Assembly: GCF_020921035.1 (NCBI RefSeq)
Contig: NC_063150.1
Coordinates: forward strand, 4,960,001-5,024,000
Length of the DNA: 64,000 nucleotides
Direction: 5' to 3'
Source: Rhodamnia argentea
Taxonomy: Eukaryota; Streptophyta; Magnoliopsida; Myrtales; Myrtaceae
A program made the position numbers and the translations under genes. Below are positions 27,758 to 39,424 of this stretch, in pieces. Within the stretch, counting starts at the first letter, position 1. Each line of letters starts with the position of its first letter. A model generated the notes under the pieces. It saw only the letters and a list, made by a program, of their open reading frames with translations. It was not told where the DNA came from and made no database searches.

Positions 27758-28268
27758 TAGGAATGGCCGGTTCCAAGTTCCATACGAGTTCCGCTCGAAA
27801 TCTGAAACTCACTCGTTAGAACAGGCAACCCATTTTTTGGAACCCGAAACCTATCTTGTCACACGTTCCAGAGTCGATTCCAAGATCTAAACATGTATTC
27901 TTAATTGAATGATTACAGTGAATCATAACCTTTAATGACCACCACTTGTTGCTACAATCTACCGACCGCAACTTATATTTAAACACATAGATAAATATAA
28001 AAAATTAACGGAGTAAAAATCTCATTCATAAATATAATTGGAAATAAAAGTTCAAAATAGTGGATCCAGATTATGTACCAAGAAAAACACAAAAAACTTG
28101 TTCTAAGTTCATTCCAGGTTCTAAAACCCGAGGCTTACCCGTCCGAACCGATACTCCAATTTTTGAAACCCGAAAACTACCATGCATATCATGAAACTTG
28201 AAATCAGACGGTTCCCACCAGTCCAATTTTAGGTTTTAGGTACTACTTTTGAAACACGCCTATCCCTA
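27758..28268. mobile_element. hAT-like MITE with 8-bp target duplication
   Basis: Ends are taggaatggccgg and, reverse-complemented on the right, tagggataggcgtg. The 8-bp flanks are ttgctaat (27750-27757) and ttgccaat (28269-28276), 7 of 8 matching, the size typical of hAT. The interior contains ggttcc/ggaacc words (ccggttccaagttcc, ttccaggttct), which make imperfect hairpins. A diverged relative is at 42394-42938. No coding capacity. Confidence 0.8.
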
Positions 28269-28582
28269 TTGCCAATTGCGATGTGGATCAGACATTTGAG
28301 GCCCAAATAGTCGATGGTTGATATGGAGCTTACCCTTACGATTTGGGTCCGGGCAAGAAAATCCTCTAAACGAGACGAAGAACAAAACACCCGCATTGCT
28401 TCCATCGTTAAAAAAAAAAATAATGGGGAAAGAGGTATTTAGATTCTTTTGTATCCATTTCAACATACAAGGCAGTACAATACATTTCTTATTCCGTATA
28501 GAAACTTTATACACATCGCTCGAGATTATGAAAAAGGAGATTAACGGCTTCTTAGATGATTGAGCCAATCATACTAATTTTA

Positions 28583-29303
28583 GGCTTCGTTTGTTTGGCG
28601 AAAAATGTTACATTTTTTTAAAATATTTTTTAAAAAGTGATTTTCCAAGAAAAGGACAATATTTTTCAACTTTTGGCTGGACTTTAAAAAAAAATCGCAG
28701 TTGGAAAGGAAAATCTGATTTGAATTTTCTAAATGCACATATACTATTCGGGTGTTAATCACTTGTGCACGAGCAATCATGGATCAGGCATGGGCACTAG
28801 GATCCCAACTCTAACATCAATGGACCCCAACCCAAGCAACAAGGACCTGAGCAAGACCACTTGGATCACGAGCATGAACATTGGAGACTCGGGCACCAAC
28901 ATCGGGGTTCCGGGCCTAGCCTCAATAGACTTGGGCACCTTAAACTAGTCCTAACCCCGACCTCGGTGCACACCGACACAATTACCGAGGACCCGTGTCC
29001 GGGCGTTGGGAACCGAAGCAAGGGCAATAGGTTCATAGGTAGGCCTGGCCTTAATGGACCCAATCCTGGATGCTGAGAACAAGTGAATGAGTGTTAAGGT
29101 TCCCATTCCCAAGCGCAAAGTTTTTGGTCGAAACACCGATATCTAATCATATTTTGGAAAACGATTTTCGATGTTTTGAAGAAAAATTCATTTTCCTGAA
29201 TTCAAACATAGGTTTTCCATTAACCAGGAAAACATTTTCTATTGATTCATTTTCCTAAGCGATTCAAACGCCGCAAAATATTTTTCGCTAAACAAATGGA
29301 GCT
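28583..29303. mobile_element. Tourist/PIF-Harbinger-like MITE with minisatellite-like core
   Basis: Left end ggcttcgtttgtttggcgaa; right end, reverse-complemented, agctccatttgtttagcgaa; both run on into aaaat. TTA flanks both ends (28580-28582 and 29304-29306). The middle (about 28760-29080) is GC-richer and unusually repetitive in words such as gggcac, gacccgg, accccgac and cttgggcacc, giving several overlapping open frames that are not genes. It appears to have inserted into the foldback-like repeat that continues at 29304. Confidence 0.72.
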
Positions 29304-30000
29304 TTAGGAGATCAAACTTTGTGCAATGTTATCTTTGGAGTTTTAATTTGTTCATGTAGCCATTGAATTATTCAGTAAATATTCAATCTATTTCCTAAAT
29401 CAACAAATAAATAACGAATGTCATCTTTACATCATTTTTTTACTGTTTCGGTCTTTATAAACACTGCAATAATTCTATTTTAGTATATTTTAGTTTATGA
29501 TGTTTATAATAGTAAAGAAAAACCTTATTTAGAGTTGTATCGGGTTGATGTTTCTGTTATTTTAAGTATAAGTATTTTTCATAAATATAGCTAAAAATGG
29601 TATAAATTTGTGTATAGATATTCTATTTATTTTAATATAGGCCTTTTTCCTAGTACATTTGATTGATTCAATTTTCAATTTTTTTTTGTTTTTGCGTTTC
29701 TTAGTTAAATTTGCAAATCATAAAAGTAAAATAGCATAAATATCTATCCGATACTAGTCTAAATGAGATTCTATATTTATTACAACAGGTATCATAAGCC
29801 GCAACATACTGAAATAGAACTATCTTATTATTTATAATGACCAAAAAAGTATAAAGGCGACAAAAGGATTGCAAATTTTTTGTTTATTTAGATAATTGAT
29901 TGAAATTAAAAGACTTTTTTAAATGGGGATAGTGTGATTATTAAAATGTGTGAATTGAAGCAAAGTGCGACATTGAACATTTAAGAATAATTAAAAAACA
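29304..30000. mobile_element. Second copy of the foldback-like element
   Basis: Shares agagttgtatcgggttgatg, taagtataagtattttcat and ctaaatcaacaaa-type blocks with 19560-20835. Its left margin (ggagatcaaactttgtgcaat) resembles the right arm of that element (agggatgagattgcacaattt). Its other half probably lies left of 28580, across the nested MITE. Boundaries are approximate. Confidence 0.45.
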
Positions 30001-30345
30001 ATTGCTCTAGCCCTGACCAAAGAGAAGGATTAACAAAGAATGGGATTAATATAGGATTTATGAAAATGAATCCTGCAACGGGAATGGATCAAGCCGGATT
30101 AACTGAGTCAATTTAGATCGGACTATTTATCTATCGATTGGAGCCCATCCAATTAACGGGCCTAGATTTTGGTGCCAGCACGGGCAGCGGAGCTAAATTA
30201 GTGCCCGTCCAACGGTCGACTGACTCAGACTCTCGATTTCTGCAGTCCACCCTCGTCACGTCGTATCCTTTTCCTTCCTTCTTCCTCTGCTTCTTCTTCG
30301 TTTCGCATCCTCAAATCTCTCACTGAAACTGAGAAAGGAAGGAGA

Positions 30346-30488
30346 ATGGTGGCTGCTAAGCCCAAGATGTCCTATGAGGAATGCCGTCGCAAGAGGCTGG
30401 AGGAGAACAAGAAGCGAATGGAGGCTCTCAATCTCCCCCAGCTCTCTCAGTCTCTCCGAAACTCCTCCTCTCCCAACTCCACCCCCGT

Positions 30489-30530
<42 letters not shown>

Positions 30531-32004
30531 TATTTATATTTCTGTTTCGTGTCACGCTTGTTAGATGAAGCAGTCCAAGCCACGCACGGTAGAGAAGCAG
30601 ATGGTGGTGGTGAGGAGGTCCAGTCGCGTTGCCAGCATGCCCGCTCCTGTTTACAGAGAGGTCGTCACTCCATTAGACTTGCTTCTTTTGCGGAACTCTT
30701 GTTTCTTCATCAGGTTTTGGGACATTGGAAAGAAAAATGCATTCGAATCAGAAGTTTTTCTATGCACGACCCTTTTCTTAGTTTTCCATTTCTTCTCATG
30801 GAAGAAAATCACTCGATCGTATCAGGCTTACTAAGGATTGCTTGATGTGGTTTTTAGCCGGTATTGATCATAAAGTTTCAAACTTTGTTCTTAGGTTCAG
30901 GTGGTGGTTGATCGGGTGGCAGTGCCCAGAAGGTATTTTATCATTGCCTTCATTTTTTCCCCTTATACTTTTGGGAAATGATTTCCAAGATATAAAAAAA
31001 GTCCTTATATTTCGCAACAAAAATTACGAAATTGTTTATGAAAATCGATAGGATTTATAAGAGGAGGGATCCTTTCAACCTGGTGTATGCCTCTGCTGAG
31101 GCCAGGGAATATGCAATAGAGAAGGCAGAGCAATTGCAGTCCACTCTAGATCCTCACTATCCCACCTTAGTCAAACCCATGCTCCCATCTCATGTCTCTG
31201 GTGGTTTTTGGCTGGTAACAAAGTTTAATTCATTTGCCAGTTTGATTTCGTTTGATTTTGATTCCCTTTGCTCGATTTGTCCCGGCAGCAGCATTCGTTA
31301 CATGTTGCGTCCTGGAATTGAGGAGGGATTCTGCGACATTAATCGACAATGTGGTTTTCTGTTTTCTCATGTCATTTTATTTGCAGGGCCTTCCTGTCCA
31401 CTTTTGCAAGACGAGCCTTCCTAAGAGTGACGGGGTCATGACGTTGGTCGATGAAGATGGCGAAGAATTCCCAACAATATATTTAGCGCGGAAGTCGGGA
31501 CTCAGCGGAGGATGGAAAGGGTTCTCCGTAGCTCATGAGCTAACTGATGGAGATGCCGTAGTTTTCCAGTTAATTAAACCGACCACAATGAAGGTAGTAA
31601 TGAGCCTGTATTTGAGAGTTAGAAGTCATTTTTCATGCTTCCAAATGCTGCTAATTCGGACATGCCTTTTTATCATCTCTTTCTTTTGTCAGAGATTGCT
31701 AGATTATAGAATTTATGAGGACCGCTAGATTATAGAATTTATGAGGACTTGAGAAGATAACGGAAACAGATTTAAGGGGAGATCGGTCTTTGGCATTCCA
31801 TAGCACAAACAGCCATCCCCAGATGCTGTTATAAACACGAACTTAACTGTGAATAGCATGTGTATCATTTCCTACGATGTTTTTTCTTCCTCTTGGATAG
31901 TGCTACATCATTTAGTTGCCATGTAAGTGAAGTGCCATTTACATTCTCATTTTCAGGTTTACATCGTACGCGTGAATGGCTTCGACAAGAGTGAGGAGCC
32001 ATAA
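30346..32004 (+). CDS. B3-domain DNA-binding protein (At3g19184/At5g42700 type)
   Basis: Nuclear DNA-binding protein of the plant B3 superfamily, REM-related subgroup; target genes are unknown. Six exons: 30346-30486, 30565-30660, 30901-30932, 31052-31214, 31387-31593, 31957-32004, giving 228 aa with phases that join. Residues 8-30 are a conserved, charged N-terminal motif (MSYEECRRKRLEENKKR). A basic patch (VRRSSRVA) follows at about residue 64. Then comes the YASAEAREYAIEKAEQLQ helix, and the B3 fold spans about 128-221, including HVSGGFWLGLPVHFCK, LSGGWKGF and DGDAVVFQL. The domain reaches almost to the C-terminus. The donor after exon 2 (gag then gtcgtc) is weak, but the joined protein matches the family through VYREVVVDRVAVPRR. 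Intron 1 opens with a (CT)18 tract. Splicing was inferred by eye. Confidence 0.9.
30493..30528 (+). repeat. (CT)18 microsatellite in intron 1 of the B3 gene
   Basis: Perfect CT tract starting 6 bases after the exon 1 donor. Pyrimidine tracts this close to a donor could affect splicing or serve as GAGA-type factor sites on the other strand. That is inference. Confidence 0.95.
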
Positions 32005-34271
32005 GTAGATTAGTAACATGGTTTCAGATTTTGGATATAATCATGGCAGGTAGCGAGTTTATTTACTTGCCTGTAGGGTAAATTAGTGTTGTGCTTGTAG
32101 TCATTCTTTGGATGTTTCTCTGTAGTTTAGTGACCAATCTCTGGTCATTAGTCACAAATCGACAGCTCTTCTTTGGATTATGTTTTAGCATCTCCAAATG
32201 AGACTTCGCTCATGTGTATTCACTTTGAAAAAAAAAATCATTTTAGATAAGCAGAAGCAGTGTTTTGAACCTGAGAGTTCTGAATTCTTTCAAACAAGAG
32301 AATTCATTTCATTGAAGTTCCTCCATAAAGTATGTTTCGTATCTTGGATAGTGATGGCAACGATGCATATTTTCTTGTGTCTGAACTGACTCATTGTGAG
32401 CTTTTTCTAATGCTTTTTCTTGTTTTAAAGGATCATAAGGAGAATCTGATCATTTTTGGTCTATGATTACCAACTAAACATGACCTGAGACTAAGCCCCC
32501 CATGACACTAGATTGTGTTCCCACCTTCGCTGGAAATAGGGTAGTTGTGAATTGGGGATCTATGTGTTACGATGGAGTTTAGCTTACAGCTGCTTACAAC
32601 GTCAGTTAACGTTCTTTTTGTAAGTCTGAAATCTTGTTCCTAGACTAAACTTGTCGCATTTTGAATGGTTCTCTTCTTGGCATTGTTCTTAATGTTAGCC
32701 TGACTTGGCACTCGTATCAATTTCTTACACTTGACCTGAGTACAAAGTTTCATTTTTCTTACCAAAAAGGAACGGAATATTCTCTCACTTGTCAGCATGT
32801 GTTTCTGATGCAGGTTGCACGTTGCATTGAAAGGTCATCCTGCTATGAAATTTTGCCGTTGGCTTGGGTCCTGATGTGGTCACAGGAGGCAAAATGTAAC
32901 TTAATCTCTAGAGATAGAGATACCATACTAATCGATCAAATTAGCTAGTGAATTTATTGTGCTGTAGGTCTGTTTTTGGCTTGTAATTGAGCATACTATT
33001 GCTTTACTTGCCAATTGTCTAGTGTAGAGTCATGGGGTTCAGCAAGACACTGTCCAAGAATATAAATTACAATTCCAGAAACAGTTAACCTCTCAATGCA
33101 GCTCTGCATCTTCCTATGTTTTTCTGTGATTGTTTTCTGTGTTCATCACCATAGACAGGTGCAAATTTGCCTCCATCTAAAGTTGCTAGCTCGAGACTTG
33201 GTCCGGTTCGCAGGCGCCTTACCTTGGCACAAGTTTGTTCGACAGTATCGATCTCACTAGAGTTGTAACTCCTATTACTAGAGTGATGCAGATGCAAACA
33301 GGAAAACCTTTCATCTGTGTTTCTTGAGTCTGAACATGCAACAGACAAACCTGGGTTTGACTGCTTTGATCTTCTTGTTCGTGACAGATAATTTAGACAG
33401 TTTGTCAGGTGGTGATCACGTGCTGATGGTGATCATGGGGGTAGATTCCTTGCATGGTTTGATTGCCTATATTTTCGAACTTAAAATTGCACAATGCCCT
33501 GTGACACCTAAAGGGTTCGCATGGTGGAAGGCAATGTTTGAAGAGGGACTCACTCCTGTAAAATTACAGTTAGGAAATTCCACCTCTTTGATCAGCAACA
33601 TTGTACGGTGACTTGATCTCTTGACGTCTTGACCTCCACAATTGAAAAGCCATAGAGCTTCCTTCAACCTCAAAGCATGGAAGATGCTCCCATTTTGCTA
33701 TAGCATGAAGTCGTCGCTGCGGAATCATTCAACTTGGCGAAAGGACAAAGCACCCAAACGCTACTGCTACTAATGCTATTAGAGATGCTTTACTGGCATT
33801 AGAAATAGATGGTGCACCGGAAAACTTGAATCTCTGGGCTTGGTCACTGCAGAACAGGGAATCAAAAACTTAATTTTAGGAAAGATGATAAAGTTTCAAA
33901 CAAGAGAACACTAAATCCCTAGTTGGCCACAGCTGTTTTTCCAATACATGATACACATCGAGGGAGATATGCTGTTAAAAAAATCATGAGGCTCTCAGGA
34001 TGTTCCTCTAATGCATGCTTCCGCATGGATTGATTTATGTCAATTAGGGATATGCAGCTGAGCATGTAAACACATGTGCGCATGCTTGGGGGTAGGCTTT
34101 TGCATTTTAAACTATCAGAGGTAGATAAGTAGAATGCTCAACAGAAAAAATAATATAGTCCATTCCAATGGAAAACAATTAATGGAATGGATATCATTTG
34201 CTACTGATTTATTTCCCCTTAAACAATAGGTAGTGATTAACCAAGCTGCTGCCTGTTGGCTTTGTGAGATC
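32005..34271. other. Convergent intergenic region between the B3 and SKS genes
   Basis: Holds the B3 3' UTR and, at its right end, the SKS 3' UTR on the other strand. On the plus strand at about 33155-33255 a short frame reads GANLPPSKVASSRLGPVRRRLTLAQ-like sequence between an AG and a possible splice site. It looks exon-like, but I cannot assign it to a family or link it to a gene. The remaining frames (32661-32948, 33324-33611) are weak. No transposon ends were found. Confidence 0.35.
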
Positions 34272-37200
34272 TTACTTCTGAAGCGAAGATAGGAGGCCGC
34301 AGAATATGGCATTATCAGGCAACTGCAGCTCAGTTGTGTCATTCTCAGGATTGACAACAGTCATATACAATTCTTGACCCAGATACCATGAGTCAAGATT
34401 CTCAGTGCGGAGATTCCAAATGCCAGCATTGTCAAGCGAAACCAAGATGGCTGTCCAAGCACCTGGGAAAACCTGTAATACAGATGGGACTTTCCAAATC
34501 ATACAGAGCCTCTTTTCTGCAAATTTCTAAACAAATAATATATTTCCTTCCAAGTACAAAAGGATGTCTTCGGAGTTCCATAGCAGCAATACAGAAAGAT
34601 TCAGATAAATTAAAGCTAACTATAGTGCCAAATAGAAGTTTGCGCTAAAAAGAAGACGCGGAACAAATATTACAGGCACCTGACTGACATTCTGCACCCT
34701 TGTAAAGATGAACAAAAATTACACGTTCATGAACGTCCAAATATATGAACACTTTGCCTGTGGACAACCTTTAAATGCAAGATTTTGGCCCCAAAACTGA
34801 TAAAGAACTCAGGATAAGCACAAGAGAGACGGTGCGTCGAGGTACCTGCGTAGTGCAACGAGCAACCCCATCCCATTTGTTATAAGTGGCTCTGCTACTT
34901 TCTGTCCAAACTCCAAAATCCATACTGCAGCACACCACAATATCGCCAACTCACTTATCTTTCAAATTCTTGGGAAGAAAGGGGGCACAGTATCAAAGCT
35001 TTTAGAAGACAACTAGAGGCTCACCCCACAACAAAGAACGCATAGCCATCTAAGTGGTAGTTCTGGACATTAGTGTCATTGTTCTGGAAGATGATTTCCA
35101 GAAAACCTTTATAAGTTCCATTTATCAAAGAAGTATCAACTTTGGCAGGTCTGTTCAACAGTCTGTTCGGGAAATCAAGCTTGTAAAGACCGGGAAGGTT
35201 GAACTGCTGTGCAAGCTTCAGGGGAGTTGAAGGTGGTAAATAGGAAATACCATTCAGGGTGGTACGCCACTTCCCATTGATAAGCTCCGGAGATCTGTTA
35301 AGGATGACATACACATCCGTTACAGTAATCTCACCATACCTGAAAGAACCTTGCGGATTGGGACGAGCAGCGCCAGCAGAAACATTCCATCTGAGTAACA
35401 GATCTATCTCACATCAGTAAGCCAATGTAAAGGAGAAAACAGAAGGCTCGTAACTAAGCACAAACACAGAAGTCCACACATATATTATCTTGCCCAGTTG
35501 TTGCCCAATGTAGCGATGAAATTATGAGCCCAAAGAAAATTAGAAGTATATAAGGACAAAATTTAATTATAAGACTTCAACAGTAGTTTTGAATTGCGTC
35601 AGCACATAATAAAACGTGATGAATTAAATAGATGAGAGTTACCATTGGCTACAACCTTATGGATCTGGCTTGATTCATTGAGGCATAGGCATCGTTCTCA
35701 CCAGGATCGGGGAGAGGACTCAAAGCTGGCCCTTGGGAGTTGGAGTAGTGCAACACAGCGACTCCAGCGGCTTTACTGAACTTAGAGGAGTTAATGAACC
35801 TTGGAGAGGCAACTATGAAGTAGTCGGTGCTTGCATTTTGATCCATTGTGACTAAGAATGAGTATGACTGCCCCACATGAATATCCATGTTTGCATAAAT
35901 TTGCTGAACTGTGTATGATCCTTCAGTCTCCACCAGTAGTAAGTTATGATTCTGTATTCTGAAATTTAAACTTGTGGAAATACCAACATTGTGCACCCTA
36001 AAGCGGTACGTTTTTGCTGTTTCACATTAAAAAAGAAAGGTTATGTCACTTTCTCATCACTTAAAAGTTGAGGATGGCACTGCAAATCAAGTGACTACAT
36101 TAAGCATAACTCTAAAACCCCTCACCATAGGGACAAAACTTATAAACTCACAAATGTGTGGCATAGCTTACCTGGTTCAACATTGATTATCTGATAAGTA
36201 ATGCCATCTTGAACAAGTTCCTTGTCATATTGATAGGGTCCGAAGCCATTAATTAAGATACCATCAGGAAACCCAAGGTCATTTCCCTTTTCTATGTCTT
36301 TCCTAAGTTTCTGTTTGCAAAAGGCACACATAAATGATCACTATATGACGAACCAAGCAGATAGTGTTAGACCTAGAGAGACTTGATACTAACCTTATGG
36401 CTTTTAGTATACCAGTCACTAATAAAAACTGTAACATCTCCATCTGGTGTTGCAAAAGGTAGTGGAATTACATCTCTGTTGTTTATTATGATTCCCCCAT
36501 ATCCACCCGCTGCTCTCTGGAAGTTCAAGGACAGGAAGTAAAAAAAACTCCCTATTTGATCTTTCACCTGGAATTGGTATGTCCAATTCCATCCTGCAGG
36601 AATCGGGCAATTTGTCCCCAATACGCCATCTTGCCAAGAGTTCTTCCTATGTTGTATTCCATTCCTGATGAGAATATGATTTACGAGCGTTAGCAGTCAG
36701 CTACATCTGATATCTGATTACCAAGGCCATATTCAAGGATGATACTTAGTATGTAGGTCTTTTTATAGGTTACCATGTCAAAAGCACTGACTCATCGAGC
36801 TCATTCTTGACATTGATCTCGACATTCCAATTAGTAGTGATGTTGAGAATGGGCCCTGGGAACAGCCCATTGATCCCAATCACCTGAACATTTGTCATGA
36901 GAGAGTGGCATTTTAGCATTCTGATGAAGCACCCTTATCAAAGCTATGTGCATCACAAGAAATGAAGAAGGCAAAAGATCTTCATGTCTTCACATGCTAG
37001 ACGTAACATGCATGAACTTTTATCAGAACCACAGTGAGAATTCTTAAAGCATCAGAATATATTTGACATACAAAGGTAAAAGTATTGGAAGAAACACAAA
37101 AATGCAACAAGATGTAAGACATGTGACTAATCAGCAGTCTGGAAAAGAACCCAACAAGATGAAAAAGAAAAAAAAAACTGACAAGTTATAACCCAAAAAT

Positions 37201-38329
37201 AATCTCAAAATGAGACAAAGAAAGAGTGAAAATACGATTTTTCTAGATACTTCTACCAGGGAGGTTTCTGAATTCAAAATTTATTCACCGAGATAGTACG
37301 GAGGAGAAACATAATCACTTTGCCGAATAAGTTATGAAAGAGCTGCAAAGGTTACAAGAACATTCCTCCTATTCACTAGATCAATCTGCATATAACTCGT
37401 ATGATTGTCAGAACGTGGACAGTATTCAGAATCTCACATGATGTATATTCCATAGTGCCTTATCCAAAAAAAGCTAATTAAGCCAGAAGAGAAACCCAAA
37501 GGATACAAGTAGATCGGACAGGCTAAATTCTCACCAAGCATATGTTATGGCCCTTCACACTGAAATGATGCGCCTGAATACATAATATAAGAGACGCCAT
37601 ATGTCTTGATAAGACACACCAAATTTTACCAGCATTTTGAAGATCCAACCACGTCCAAAATCACGCTTACATTTTTCCCCTCTCTTGTTGCTTTTTCCAT
37701 CATCTAAGGTAAATCATAAGGTCATCAAGTAGTAACTTTCCAGGAAGACGAAAACTCAACAGATTCCATGTAGTTCAAAACAGAGAATTCAGCCTAGCTA
37801 CACTATGAGCGGTCTCTAGACGTCAAGAATTTTGATACTAATGGCTTTTCCTTGGGGGGGAAGATCTGAATTCAGGAAACGCAGAGCCAGATAATTACTC
37901 AACATTCAGCATGAAAAGACAAACCATCCTAGCAATCACCATCAGCAGCTAATTAACAGCATTTACCTTTTAATTGCTGTTACTTAACAGCATTTACCTT
38001 CTGACCAGAAAAAACAACAGCATTTACCTACTAGATCACAGCGGTCAGAAAGCGCGGGAAAAGAAAGAACCAACGAATGATCAAGCTTCAAATAGCAAAG
38101 CGCAGAACAAAAGTTGGAAGGCAAGTGAACGAGAAGCGAAATAGACCTGCTGCTTGACTCCGAGGGGAGAACTGGAGAGATACGACACGGTCCAGTCGAA
38201 GTACACATAAGGGTCTTCTGCTAAACCCCTACTCAACGACCCAAGAACCAAAATTGCGGAGAACAAGGACGAGGGGATGAAGGAGGAGCAAGAACCGCCG
38301 GAGGGCATTTGCAACCCCTTCTCGCTCAT
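34272..38329 (-). CDS. SKU5-similar (SKS) multicopper-oxidase-like glycoprotein
   Basis: Cell-wall or apoplastic protein of the SKU5/ascorbate-oxidase-like family, linked in relatives to directional growth and pollen-tube growth. Eight exons: 38147-38329, 36774-36883, 36394-36664, 36172-36310, 35656-36016, 35025-35390, 34846-34924, 34272-34472, all phases joining, 569 aa. Signal peptide in residues 1-37 (the start may be Met1 or Met8; Met8 fits the peptide better). Three cupredoxin domains follow (about 38-160, 170-330, 370-560). Copper ligands are lost: the HWHG site reads TWNGIQHRKNSWQDG, and the C-terminal HCHIEWH-type site is replaced around GIWNLRTENLDSWYLG, so it is unlikely to be a copper oxidase. 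Many N-glycosylation sequons (NIT, NWT, NDT, NGT) are present. It ends in LSSLQK without a clear GPI tail. Intron 1 is long (about 1.26 kb). Confidence 0.94.
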
Positions 38330-38561
38330 GGATAAAGATGGAGGGTACCGGCTGGCCCTTCACCTTTGCCAAGTGGGAATTGGGAAGTTGAGTGACGGAG
38401 TGAAGCGCTGCCGTAGAACAAGACAAGAAGAGACAGCAAAGTTCGCAGATGAGAGAGAACGAAGAAGTGCAAAGAATGGTGACAACTGGGGAGGTGCTGC
38501 AGAGAGGCCAGTCGAGAGATGGGTCCCATTGGTGCTTTCTCGCAGTTCCAAGTAATTTGTA

Positions 38562-38592
<31 letters not shown>

Positions 38593-39424
38593 ACGCAAGC
38601 TGAAGCAGTGGCGGCTTTTACGACTATCTCTTTCGCCCAAATTGAAAATGGTGGGGTCGAGTCGAACAGTGCAAGAACTTGGTGTGCGCAGTAATCATGG
38701 CGGTGGAAAGATTCAGGAGCGATTTTTCTGCGAACCCCACGAGAGATTTGCGTTCCCACTTCCACAGTCGCAAGAACTGCTGTTTGAATATCTCGAGAGA
38801 TCGAGAGCAGGAGCGCGCGCCCCAAAACAGTGGAAAGAAAGCAGAGAGAGATCCCTTTGTTCCATCCATTCTCTCGCAGGACCAGCGAAAGCATTTCTCA
38901 CCTTTTGACGGCCCTTCGAACAGAAAAAAGAGTAAATTTTCAGCCATTGATCATAAAGATTGTTGGGTTAATCGTTGAAAAAAGAAACATGAAGAACTAC
39001 GAGAAGATACGAAGATCCGCCGCACGCTGTTCTTGTACGTGCACGGTACGCCACCCACCCGGCAAAGCCATGGGCGTTTGCGCTGAATACAAAGATGAAG
39101 CAACATATGGGCCTGATATTGGGCCCAGCCCACTAGACCCATTTCATCTCACGACCGGCGAACTCGAGCGTCTCTCGGGTCCTTTGGGCTAAGATAAAAG
39201 CCCAACCAGCGTCGAAACGAACACAAACACTCGGCAAGCTTTGGACCTTTCAGCGATCGGTAGCCCGAAAATCTTCTTCAGATCGGGGCCCACGTGTAGC
39301 GAGTCAGCCTCGTCGATCATATAGACACCATGTGGGTTTCGCACGATACAATTCTTTTTTTTTTGTCGGATTTTTTTCCCATAGAATTCAACGGTTATGA
39401 TTATGTCCGATTCACGGACACTAA
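38330..39424. other. SKS promoter and 5' region
   Basis: This is moderately GC-rich and carries a (GA)n tract at 38564-38590, about 235 bases upstream of the start codon. Several long frames on both strands overlap here (for example 38229-38894 and 38830-39192). They are low-complexity and none resembles a known protein, so I treat them as shadows of a GC-rich promoter. No clear TATA box was identified. Confidence 0.45.
38564..38590. repeat. (GA)n tract upstream of the SKS gene
   Basis: An AGAGAG run of about 27 bases. Its place near the SKS start suggests 5' UTR or core promoter, where plant BBR/BPC (GAGA-binding) proteins often act. The function is inferred. Confidence 0.9.

Noticed and set aside
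28733-29136. Four overlapping frames in the MITE core
   Set aside because: All frames of the repetitive core are open on both strands, which points to composition and not coding.
38229-38978. Several overlapping frames of 90-221 codons on both strands
   Set aside because: They overlap the GA tract and the SKS exon 1/promoter. The SKS frame explains the conserved part, and the rest lack domains.
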